From Parahalioglobus pacificus (GTDB lineage: Bacteria; Pseudomonadota; Gammaproteobacteria; Pseudomonadales; Halieaceae): a DNA stretch of 64,000 bases. The translations under genes and the position numbers were made by a program. Under the pieces are notes generated by a model, which ran no database searches, was not told the origin of the DNA, and was given only the letters and a program-made list of their open reading frames with translations. Below are positions 18,127 to 26,005 of the stretch, in pieces (the stretch's first letter is position 1; each line of letters opens with the position of its first letter). Location of the stretch: the NCBI RefSeq assembly GCF_014652275.1, contig NZ_BMYM01000001.1, positions 496,001 to 560,000 on the forward strand, in the 5' to 3' direction.

Positions 18127-18654
18127 GTGAAGTGGGATGAAATCGACCAGCAGGTCTGCTCGGTGGCCCGAGCCCTGTCCGTAGTGGGCGAGCGTTGGAC
18201 GCTGCTGATACTGCGAGATGCATTCATGGGAACCCGTCGATTCGATAAGTTTCAGCACAACCTCGGCATAACCCGTCACCGCCTCTCAGAGCGGCTGGGG
18301 AAGCTGGTGGAGCAGGGGGTGCTGACCAAGGTTCCCTACCACGACAGGCCGGTGCGCTATGAATACAGGCTGACGCGCAAGGGCCTGGCTCTGTACCCGG
18401 TGTTGATGACGCTGGCTCAATGGGGCGATGAGTGGATGGACGGTGGAGAGGGTGCGCCTATTGAGTATGTCCACCAGAGTTGCGGCAAACGCACCCAGCC
18501 GGTGCTAACCTGTAGTGAGTGTAACGAACCGCTCAAACCAGAGAATGTATCCCCGCAGATGGGCCCCGTGCTGAAGCACTATGTTGCGCAGCTAGAGGGT
18601 CGTGGAGAAGCTATTCCGGATATGCCCGCGCTGATGCGCAGTGCCGGCGAGTAG
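18127..18654 (+). CDS. HxlR-family winged-helix transcriptional regulator
   Basis: 175-residue regulator. The HxlR core is clear: QVCSVARALSVVGERWTLLILRDAFMGTRRFDKFQHNLGITRHRLSERLGKLVEQGVL, followed by the wing (YHDRPVRYEYRLTRKGLALYPVL). A C-terminal tail with four cysteines (HQSCGKRTQPVLTCSECNEPL plus others) might bind a metal or sense redox; such extensions are common in this branch. The GTG at 18127 is chosen because GGGGGAG lies seven bases upstream; a TTG/ATG-like extension at 18100 is possible. It is divergent from the M24 peptidase gene and 100 bases upstream of the aldolase-like gene. Confidence 0.88.
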   Translation: MKWDEIDQQVCSVARALSVVGERWTLLILRDAFMGTRRFDKFQHNLGITRHRLSERLGKLVEQGVLTKVPYHDRPVRYEYRLTRKGLALYPVLMTLAQWGDEWMDGGEGAPIEYVHQSCGKRTQPVLTCSECNEPLKPENVSPQMGPVLKHYVAQLEGRGEAIPDMPALMRSAGE

Positions 18655-18754
18655 TGCCAGGTAACTAGGTACAGGAGTAGCCAGAGAGTCCTGGCGCCCT
18701 TGGCCTATAAGCCATTAACCACGGAATCGACCAGACAACGAAAGAGGTAGTGTC

Positions 18755-19549
18755 ATGGATAACGCAGCAAACAGTATTGTGATGAACCAGGACGCAGCGG
18801 ACAGCATGATGCCGGCCGAAGCTGCTGATGTAAGTACCGAACGGCAGCATCGTAAGGAGCGGCTTGCCGCTGCGCTGCGTGTCTTTGGTAAGTTCGGGTT
18901 CGATGAGGGTGTCGCCGGTCATATCACCGTGCGCGACCCGGAGCATCACGACCACTTCTGGGTCAATCCCATGGGAAGATCCTTCAAGCAGATGCGTGTC
19001 TCGGATCTGCTGCTGGTGAATCATCACGGTGAGGTGGTTGAGGGTGAGGGTTTGCTGAATGGCGCCGCATTTACGATCCACTCGCGTATTCACATGGCGC
19101 ACCCGGAGGTGACCGCTGCCGCGCATTCTCACTCTGTGTACGGCAAGACCTGGTCCACCCTGGGACGGTTGCTGGATCCCATTACCCAGGATGCCTGCGC
19201 ATTTTATGAAGACCATGTTTTGTTCGATGATTTCAGGGGTGTTGTACTGGATAACAGCGAGGGTGAGCGTATTGCTGCTGCCCTTGGGAACAGCAAAGCA
19301 GCTATCCTCCAAAATCACGGTCTGCTGACGGTGGGGCAGAGTGTTGATGAGGCCGCTTGGTGGTTTATTACCATGGAGCGCTCCTGCCAGGCGCAGCTGA
19401 TGGCTGAGGCGGTGGGTAAGCCCGTGCATATCGATCCCGAGCATGCGACTAAAACACGTGAAACCGTAGGGAATACGCTGGCGGGCTGGTTCAGCTTTCA
19501 GCCCATCTACGACGTGATCGTTGCCGAGCAACCAGAGTTGCTCGAGTAG
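18755..19549 (+). CDS. Class II aldolase/adducin family protein
   Basis: 264-residue protein of the class II aldolase/adducin fold. The zinc-binding histidines are visible in AAHSHSVYGKTWSTLG and in the later LQNHGLLTVG, and the FGFDEGVAGHITVRDP phosphate-pocket segment is present. Members act as sugar-phosphate aldolases, epimerases or decarboxylases; this adducin-like branch is usually not characterised, so no substrate is given. SD AGAGG precedes the ATG. It follows the HxlR gene on the same strand and ends before a clear terminator. Confidence 0.88.
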   Translation: MDNAANSIVMNQDAADSMMPAEAADVSTERQHRKERLAAALRVFGKFGFDEGVAGHITVRDPEHHDHFWVNPMGRSFKQMRVSDLLLVNHHGEVVEGEGLLNGAAFTIHSRIHMAHPEVTAAAHSHSVYGKTWSTLGRLLDPITQDACAFYEDHVLFDDFRGVVLDNSEGERIAAALGNSKAAILQNHGLLTVGQSVDEAAWWFITMERSCQAQLMAEAVGKPVHIDPEHATKTRETVGNTLAGWFSFQPIYDVIVAEQPELLE

Positions 19550-19596
19550 CTGTTGCACAGTCAGGTAGCAGATCTACTCTGGCACAAAGAGTGACG

Positions 19597-19622
19597 AAGC
19601 CCGGTTAATCACCGGGCTTTTT
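19597..19622 (+). terminator. Rho-independent terminator after the class II aldolase gene
   Basis: Perfect 9-bp stem AAGCCCGGT/ACCGGGCTT with a TAATC loop and a run of five T residues. On the other strand it also lies downstream of the acyltransferase gene (stop at 19699), so it may serve both convergent genes. Confidence 0.88.
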
Positions 19623-19698
19623 GGTGTTGTATTTGATTTTAACAGCTGGCGCTAGTGGGAACTGGTATGGCGCTAGGACGTCCGTGGCCGAGCGAGGG

Positions 19699-20307
19699 CT
19701 ACGTCCTTTCTGTACGACCCTCAATGCCAGCGTAGTTGGCCGTGATAGCCACCATGTCAGCCTCAAAGTCTTCGCTTGGCTGTAGTGTGGGTCCCAGCCA
19801 TACCACACGGTTTCGGTAGTCGAATGCGGCGAGTAAGATTGGGATGTTCGCCTCTACGGCAATGCGATGGAAGCCGGATTTCCATTCGCCGGCTTCACCG
19901 CGTGTCCCCTCGGGCGTAATACACAACACCAGTTGTTCGCTGTTATTAAACGCGGCGACGTTTTCGCCGACAACGCCGCCGGCAGAGGAGCGGTTCACGG
20001 GCACACCGCCTAACCACAGAAGCACCTTGCCCAATAAGCCGCGGAACAGTGTGTGCTTGCCCATCCAGGAAACGCGCACATTCAGACGGATGGCGGCCAT
20101 CATCACAATGATGAAATCCCAATTAGAAGTATGCGGTGCGCCGATGATGATGAACTTCGGGGCATCGGTTACGCGGCCGATGACGCGCCAGCCGCTGAGT
20201 GTCAGGCACAGGCGAGCGATGCCGCGAGTGAGAGCGTTGCCGCGGCGAGGTACGCGCTGGCCGATATGCTCCGGCAGCGCCTCAACGAATAAGTCGGGGT
20301 TATCCAA
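19699..20307 (-). CDS. 1-acyl-sn-glycerol-3-phosphate acyltransferase-like protein (PlsC fold)
   Basis: 202-residue acyltransferase of the short membrane-associated type. It contains the HX4D catalytic box as HTSNWD, the downstream PVNRSS segment and the substrate-binding EGTR box (TPEGTRGEAGEWKSGFHRIA). It probably acylates lysophosphatidic acid or a related lipid at the inner membrane. The start is a TTG at 20307 with AAGGA about ten bases upstream; no internal ATG lies before the catalytic box. It is followed by the shared terminator at 19597-19622. Confidence 0.85.
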   Translation of the reverse strand: MDNPDLFVEALPEHIGQRVPRRGNALTRGIARLCLTLSGWRVIGRVTDAPKFIIIGAPHTSNWDFIIVMMAAIRLNVRVSWMGKHTLFRGLLGKVLLWLGGVPVNRSSAGGVVGENVAAFNNSEQLVLCITPEGTRGEAGEWKSGFHRIAVEANIPILLAAFDYRNRVVWLGPTLQPSEDFEADMVAITANYAGIEGRTERT

Positions 20308-20383
20308 GTGGAACGAAATCCTTGTGGTTTTGTGCGCCTGTCCAGTCGCACCTCGAGTGATTTAGCGTTGTCGCCAGGGTTCG

Positions 20384-22174
20384 CTAGCGACCCACTGCAA
20401 TGCGATTAGCAATGGTATCGTCGTCCAGAGCCATAGAAGCTAGCAACCGTTGCATCCGCGGATGATCGCCCAGCGCGGGCATGTCCTGAATAAACGACTT
20501 GAGGTGCCAGCGCAGCCAGAAGTCCCTTTCGCGATTGGCCTGCACCAACATATCCACAGCGTCATCAATGCGTCCCATGGATGCAAGACTGAGCCCTACT
20601 GTAGTGGCTGACCAGGTTTCGCTGTTCCTGCGCTTTTCCTGCATATAGTCCAGCAGGGTTTCGGCCTGCTGCAGATCGCCATTGATTACATGCGCCTGCA
20701 ACAGGTACTGGGTCTGAAATCCATTCTGTTCGCCGACCCTGGCGATTGACTGCTCGGCGACTTCACGTAGCCGCTGGCCGTCGCGCTGGCGATAATACAC
20801 ATCAGACAGCACGGCTGAAACCAGGAAATTACTGCCGTCGTCTAATCCGGTGTCCTGTACGTAGGCCAGCGCCTCCGCGTAGTTGCCGTTACGACTTTCG
20901 TTCATGGCCAGTGCGAAGCGCATCAGCAGGTTATCCGGGTCTTCACCCAACTGCGCCAGCAATTGTTCAGTGAGCTCACTTTGGCGCAGTTGTGGTATCA
21001 GGTAGGTTGAGTGGTAGACATACAGCGTCAGATCCCTGTCCCGCTCCTGATCCAGTACGCGCGCATAGTCCTCGTAGGCTGAGTCCAGTCCTTTCTCGAT
21101 AACGCCCTTGATCAGGGTTGCTGGAATGTTGCCGGGGTCATTGCGCAAGGCCAGCTCCGCAGACTCCGCCGTGGCCGCAACCGTGGTAGCGAAGTCGGAA
21201 TAAATGCCCATATACCCAAGACAGAAAGCCAGGTACCCATGCGCGCTCCAGTAGTTTGGATCCAGTGACAGCGCCTGTTGGAAGGCCGCCATTGCCGCGC
21301 CAAAATTCTGCTGGCTGGGATCCTGAAATGCGTAGCGGCCGCGCAGGTTCAGGTTGTAGGCATCCACATTCTTGGTGTCAGAAATAATAATGGGGCTCTC
21401 GTCCAGGGCCAGCGGACCGCGCAGGGCAACCACGAGTGAACGGGCCAGGTTTTCTTCGATGTCGAAGATGTCCTGGAATTCGCTGTCATAAGAGTCAGAC
21501 CAGATCTGGAAGCCGGTTTCTACGTCGGTCAGCTGCGCGGATACACGAAGCCGCGCATCCTGACGGCGAATACTGCCTTCCAGGATTTGTCGCACGCCCA
21601 GCGCAGTACCGATCTCAGTGGCATCCATATCGCGGTACTGAGCGGCAAAAGAGGAGGTACGACTCGCCACCTGCAGACCGCCGTTTCGCGTGAGTCCATT
21701 GAGTACGGCTTCAGCGATGCCATTGCCCAGATACTGGTTCTCACCGCCTTCGCTGAAGTCGATAAAGGGCAGCACGGCCAGGGACGCTTCATCCACTAGT
21801 TCACTTTGCGCAGCGGGCAGTGAATTGCTGGTGCGCCGGTCGCCGAAGTCGAGAAAGAACAGGCCAATAACAATCAGCAGGGCGGCGACGATTAGATAGT
21901 CGGGTAGTGTGGCGGGCAGGGGTTCGCCCTGATCTTCCAATTCATCCGCACGTTTGATGCCGTCCGGTGTAATTTCGAAGGCCCACGCGATGATGAGAGC
22001 GATAGGGAAAAATAAAACCAAGAGCAGGGTCATGGTTTTGCCAATCCACTCGGGGGCTTCGAACATCGGCAGAACATTGGCCAGTATTTCGATCAGCACC
22101 CAGCCCACAGCGACGTAGATGCCGGCGATCCGAAATACGTGCCTGCGGCGCATCTCGCGCCAGAAGCTCATCAT
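20384..22174 (-). CDS. Membrane-anchored TolB-like/TPR protein
   Basis: 596 residues. The N-terminus has about three hydrophobic helices (residues about 13-33, 46-66 and 90-108) separated by the AFEITPDGIKRADEL segment common to CadC/adenylate-cyclase-associated proteins. A TolB-like domain follows (SLAVLPFIDFSEGGENQYLGNGIAEAVLNGL, QILEGSIRRQDARLRVSAQL), then several TPR-like repeats to the C-terminus. There is no DNA-binding or cyclase domain, so this is the stand-alone version. Its role is unknown; such proteins may act as periplasmic sensors. It is divergent from the lipoxygenase gene across a 164-base spacer. Confidence 0.78.
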   Translation of the reverse strand: MMSFWREMRRRHVFRIAGIYVAVGWVLIEILANVLPMFEAPEWIGKTMTLLLVLFFPIALIIAWAFEITPDGIKRADELEDQGEPLPATLPDYLIVAALLIVIGLFFLDFGDRRTSNSLPAAQSELVDEASLAVLPFIDFSEGGENQYLGNGIAEAVLNGLTRNGGLQVASRTSSFAAQYRDMDATEIGTALGVRQILEGSIRRQDARLRVSAQLTDVETGFQIWSDSYDSEFQDIFDIEENLARSLVVALRGPLALDESPIIISDTKNVDAYNLNLRGRYAFQDPSQQNFGAAMAAFQQALSLDPNYWSAHGYLAFCLGYMGIYSDFATTVAATAESAELALRNDPGNIPATLIKGVIEKGLDSAYEDYARVLDQERDRDLTLYVYHSTYLIPQLRQSELTEQLLAQLGEDPDNLLMRFALAMNESRNGNYAEALAYVQDTGLDDGSNFLVSAVLSDVYYRQRDGQRLREVAEQSIARVGEQNGFQTQYLLQAHVINGDLQQAETLLDYMQEKRRNSETWSATTVGLSLASMGRIDDAVDMLVQANRERDFWLRWHLKSFIQDMPALGDHPRMQRLLASMALDDDTIANRIAVGR

Positions 22175-22338
22175 TGTTCAATACCCCCAGTGGCGCAGTC
22201 TGCGCTTGAACAAAAGCCATCTCAAGACTAACTTTCTTACCCAACAAATGCTATGTAGGTTTGTACACAACAAAACCAGGCGTAGTCCAATTGCAGGAGC
22301 ACAGACGCCTTATCGCCAAACTACAAGGAAGCTTTGCG

Positions 22339-25011
22339 ATGCATGTGTTGGGTAAGTTGGGCCTTTGGCTCATGGTTGCGGGAATCATTGCATTGGTTGC
22401 GATGAATTCGTTGTTCAGTCGCAGACGGATGTCACACGACAACGGTATGGTGTGCAGGGCGCGGATTAAAGTGCTGGATGATGTGGCGATTCCACCCAGC
22501 GCATTTTTCGCGCCGGGAAAGGAGTACCCCTGTCGATTCAGGCATGCGTCGGTGTCCTTTGCCGACGATGCGCGACTGGTAGTGCGCAGCGCCTCGCTCA
22601 AATTCTCCGATACTGATCATCAAAGCCCGTTGGACATCATGATGAACACGGGCACGGCCGGGCCTTTCTCCAATGCCTGGCACTTTCTCAAGTTTATGAT
22701 TGCCACCATTCGTGGACGCGAGAAGCACATCAAACCGTATCTGGACCAGTACCCGGACCTGGCTAAGGGCATTACCCAGTCCATCTGCTACCCCGACACC
22801 TTTGCGCTGTTGAATTATCACAGTAAGACGGCACTGGGGTATCGCGACAGCAATGGCAAGGACTGGTACATCAAGTTCAAACTTGCACCCTGGGATAGGG
22901 GCCCCGACCGCGGCAGGCCGACCGACGAGGAGCTTGAACAGTTCTGGCTGCAGGCGCCCAAGGAGGGTGAAACACGCTCTCGCAACTTCCTGAAAGATGA
23001 ATACCGCAGGCGCATAAAGCAGGGCCCGGTGAAATACCACTTGCAAGCACAGTTTCATCCCGTGACCCCGGGTGAGGACCGCATTGTGTTGGATTGCGGC
23101 GTGGCGTGGGACGAAGAAAGTCACCCCTGGCAGGACCTGGCCGAGGTTGAGGTGTATGAGGTGGTGCCTACCGATGAGGGCAATATCACCTGGTACGACG
23201 TGAACAATCACCCTCCCAATATGTACATACCGGAGGCGCAGTCCATTCTCGACCCGGCATCGATTAACTACCTGCGAGCCAAGGATGGTCTGGCAAAGCG
23301 CGCGAGAATGCAGGGCTACCAATGGTTTGGGCAGCTGCCACCACTGGTGGACGATCGGCAGGGCGGCCGCTGTGCACTGCCGCGGATCTGCTTGCCGGCT
23401 GACGAACCTGACGCCACGTCTGAAATGCGTGCTGATGAGTTAATCAGCCAGCGCGACATTTATGTGTTCAAATCCGATGACGGTTTACCGCCCTACGCGA
23501 AGTACTTACCGAAGAACGAAGAATTCACCACGGCAAAAAGCCGCGGGATGATTAAAACCATGGGCTACGGTCTGCTTAATGGTTTTATCTCTGAGTTTGA
23601 GGAGATCTTTGAGCGACGCCGTTCACTGGCCACCTTCGACCGCCACTACCCCCTATGGAAAAAGCCACCGGTCAGTGACCGCTTTGGCAGTGACCTGGAG
23701 TTCGGTCGCCAGCGCATGAACGGCGTCAATCCGGTACTCATCAAACGTTGCACGCGTTTACCGGACAAGTTCCCGGTCACCAATGACATGGTGAAGCCGC
23801 AGCTCGACGAGGGCGATACGCTGTCCAAGGCTGCACGTCGTGGCAGTCTGTATTTGTTGGACCACGAGGCTGTCGGGGGTATACCGATCAAGAACGGGTA
23901 TCTGGCGGTGCCTATCAGCCTTTTCTATTGCAATGGGCGGGGCCAGCTTGTGCCGCTTGCGATTCAGTTGGAGCAACAATCAGGCCCGGATGTGCCCATA
24001 TTTACGCCCAATGACCCCTACTGGTTGTGGACCACGGTGAAGGCCTACGTGCAAGCGGCCGATGCGCTATATCATGAGGTGGCATCTCACCTGTTGCGCA
24101 CACACATGGTTATGGAAACCTTTGTGGTGGCCACTCACAGACAACTGCATCATCGCCACCCGGTACATCAGTTACTGCTGCCGCATTTCCACGCCACGCT
24201 TGCCATTAACCACTCTGCCAGAAGTGTCATGCTGGCGCCTGGCGGGCCTATCGACAAAACCCTCTCACTGGGCGCTGCAGGCTGTATGGAGCTGCTGAAA
24301 TGCGAATACCAGAAGTGGGATTTCAGTCAGTGTCATTTGCCCTCGGACCTCAAAAATCGGGGTGTAGATGATGTCAAAAAATTGCCGCAGTACTTCTACC
24401 GCGACGATGGCCTGTTGATCTGGCAGGCGCTAGATCGATTTGTGGGATCAGTGCTGGCCCACTGGTATCCGGATGACGCGGCACTGGCTAGTGACGCTGA
24501 ACTGCAAGCCTGGATTGCCGAACTCGCCGATCCTGAAGTGGGTAAGGTTAAGGGCTTGCCTGAAGGCGGTAAGCTCACGCAGCGTGATTCACTGCAACAG
24601 GTGCTCACCGCAATTATCTTCACCTGTACAGCGGAGCATGCCAGCGTGAATAACGGGCAATACGATATGTTCGGCTATCCGCCCAATGTGCCCGGTTCTA
24701 TGTATGCGCCGTACCCCACCAGCAAAGCCAATGCCATGAGCGAGGAAGACTTTGTTGCCTGTCTGCCCAACCACGGCAAGTGTGATGCGCAAATGCAGAT
24801 GGTGTATTTGTTGAGCCAGCCTACGCGCTGGCAGATCGGCAACTTTGAACAACCATACTTCCACGGCGTGCAGCAAATCTGGCACATGGTGAAGGACTTT
24901 CGCGCAGAGCTGGCGAGCATTTCTGCCACCATTCAGGAACGCAATCGCGGGGTGGAAGTCCCCTATCGATACCTCGATCCTGTGCAAATAGGGGAGAGCA
25001 TCGCAATCTAG
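22339..25011 (+). CDS. Membrane-anchored lipoxygenase with N-terminal catalase-like (allene-oxide-synthase-like) domain
   Basis: 890 residues in three parts. Residues about 6-26 form one transmembrane helix. Residues about 33-317 resemble coral allene oxide synthase (catalase fold): FFAPGKEYPCRFRHAS, VRSASLKF, PLDIMMNTG, QGPVKYHLQAQFHP, WDEESHPWQDLA. The distal haem His aligns with H33, but the position of the proximal Tyr aligns with G317; the nearest RxxxY is R323-Y327. From about residue 327 a lipoxygenase domain follows with all five iron ligands: H584, H589, H767, N771 and the C-terminal I890. It should dioxygenate polyunsaturated fatty acids. The ATG at 22339 has AAGGA upstream. It is divergent from the TPR gene and convergent with egtD. 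Confidence 0.9.
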   Translation: MHVLGKLGLWLMVAGIIALVAMNSLFSRRRMSHDNGMVCRARIKVLDDVAIPPSAFFAPGKEYPCRFRHASVSFADDARLVVRSASLKFSDTDHQSPLDIMMNTGTAGPFSNAWHFLKFMIATIRGREKHIKPYLDQYPDLAKGITQSICYPDTFALLNYHSKTALGYRDSNGKDWYIKFKLAPWDRGPDRGRPTDEELEQFWLQAPKEGETRSRNFLKDEYRRRIKQGPVKYHLQAQFHPVTPGEDRIVLDCGVAWDEESHPWQDLAEVEVYEVVPTDEGNITWYDVNNHPPNMYIPEAQSILDPASINYLRAKDGLAKRARMQGYQWFGQLPPLVDDRQGGRCALPRICLPADEPDATSEMRADELISQRDIYVFKSDDGLPPYAKYLPKNEEFTTAKSRGMIKTMGYGLLNGFISEFEEIFERRRSLATFDRHYPLWKKPPVSDRFGSDLEFGRQRMNGVNPVLIKRCTRLPDKFPVTNDMVKPQLDEGDTLSKAARRGSLYLLDHEAVGGIPIKNGYLAVPISLFYCNGRGQLVPLAIQLEQQSGPDVPIFTPNDPYWLWTTVKAYVQAADALYHEVASHLLRTHMVMETFVVATHRQLHHRHPVHQLLLPHFHATLAINHSARSVMLAPGGPIDKTLSLGAAGCMELLKCEYQKWDFSQCHLPSDLKNRGVDDVKKLPQYFYRDDGLLIWQALDRFVGSVLAHWYPDDAALASDAELQAWIAELADPEVGKVKGLPEGGKLTQRDSLQQVLTAIIFTCTAEHASVNNGQYDMFGYPPNVPGSMYAPYPTSKANAMSEEDFVACLPNHGKCDAQMQMVYLLSQPTRWQIGNFEQPYFHGVQQIWHMVKDFRAELASISATIQERNRGVEVPYRYLDPVQIGESIAI

Positions 25012-25022
25012 ACTGCGATGCT
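24997..25022. repeat. Hairpin between the convergent lipoxygenase and egtD genes
   Basis: Perfect 9-bp arms AGCATCGCA and TGCGATGCT around an 8-base loop that contains the lipoxygenase stop codon. There is no T-run on either strand, so it may be a weak bidirectional terminator or a 3'-end stabiliser. Confidence 0.45.
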
Positions 25023-25027
25023 TGGGG

Positions 25028-26005
25028 TTAGCTTGCTACGCGGAGGAAGTGCACGCTGAAGAGTTGTTCGGCATCTATCCAGGTATGCTGGTGTTGCAGG
25101 CCTGCCTGTCGCGCAAGTGCAATGAAGTCTTCCTCCGCGTACTTGTAGGAGTTTTCTGTGTGCAGCGTGTCACCTGACTCAAAAGTGATGGTTTGACCCT
25201 CGCTGGATTGTGACTGGGCGGTTAACGCTTCCAGGTGCATCTCTATGCGGCGTAGGTCCTCGTTGTAGAAAGCCCGGTGCGCGAACTGCTGTGGGTCGAA
25301 GCTGACGGACAATTCGTGATTCACCCGTTGGATAAGGTTGCGATTGAACGCCTCGGTGACGCCGTCGGTGTCGTTATAGGCGGCGTTAAGTCTTGGCGTC
25401 GATTTGTGCAGGTCTACGCCGATGATGGCAGCACCCTCCGGCTCCAAAACATCGCGCACCTGTTTCAGGAATCCGCAGGCCGCTTCCGGTTCCAGGTTGC
25501 CGATGGTTGAACCCGGGTAGAAAATCACGCGCCGCCCCGGCGGCAATGCCTTTGTGAAATCCCAGCTGCGATTGAAGTCCGCGCAGACCGCGTGCACTGA
25601 TAGCCATGGCATATCCTGCGCCAGGGAGCGGGCTGATTGCTGCAGAAAATCGGCTGATATATCAACGGGCACAAATACCTTGGGTCTTATTGCCGGTAGT
25701 AACAGCCGCGCTTTCTCGCAGCTTCCGCTTCCCGGTTCTATAAGGACACAGTCAGGGCCGCAGAGGTCAGCGATGCCTGCGGCGTGATTTATCAGCAGCT
25801 GCTTCTCGGTCCGTGTTGGGTAGTATTCCTGCGTTCGGGTGATCGCATCAAACAGCTGTGAGCCAGCCTCGTCATAGAACCACTTGGGGCTGATGGTTTT
25901 TGGCGAAGCCACCAAGCCCGCGAGTAGTTCGGCGCGACCATCACCGGCACTGGGGTGATAGTCGGTGAACCGGTAATTGCCGGCACTGCGCGGGTCACTG
26001 GTCAT
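25028..26005 (-). CDS. egtD: L-histidine N-alpha-trimethyltransferase EgtD (ergothioneine synthesis)
   Basis: SAM-dependent enzyme that trimethylates histidine to hercynine, the first step of ergothioneine synthesis. The 325-residue product matches the family length. Visible signatures are LLAGLVASPKTISPKWFYDEAGSQLFDAITRTQEYYPTRTE, the SAM-binding IEPGSGSCEKARLLL, VPVDIS, FYPGSTIGNLEP and the C-terminal HTENSYKYAEEDF. The ATG at 26005 is supported by GGAG six bases upstream; an ATG at 26017 is less likely. It overlaps the end of egtB by 11 bases, so the two are co-translated. Confidence 0.95.
   Translation of the reverse strand: MTSDPRSAGNYRFTDYHPSAGDGRAELLAGLVASPKTISPKWFYDEAGSQLFDAITRTQEYYPTRTEKQLLINHAAGIADLCGPDCVLIEPGSGSCEKARLLLPAIRPKVFVPVDISADFLQQSARSLAQDMPWLSVHAVCADFNRSWDFTKALPPGRRVIFYPGSTIGNLEPEAACGFLKQVRDVLEPEGAAIIGVDLHKSTPRLNAAYNDTDGVTEAFNRNLIQRVNHELSVSFDPQQFAHRAFYNEDLRRIEMHLEALTAQSQSSEGQTITFESGDTLHTENSYKYAEEDFIALARQAGLQHQHTWIDAEQLFSVHFLRVAS

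Noticed and set aside
22193-22205. GCGCA-GTC-TGCGC in the divergent spacer before the lipoxygenase gene
   Set aside because: A 5-base stem is too short to call as an operator without conservation data.
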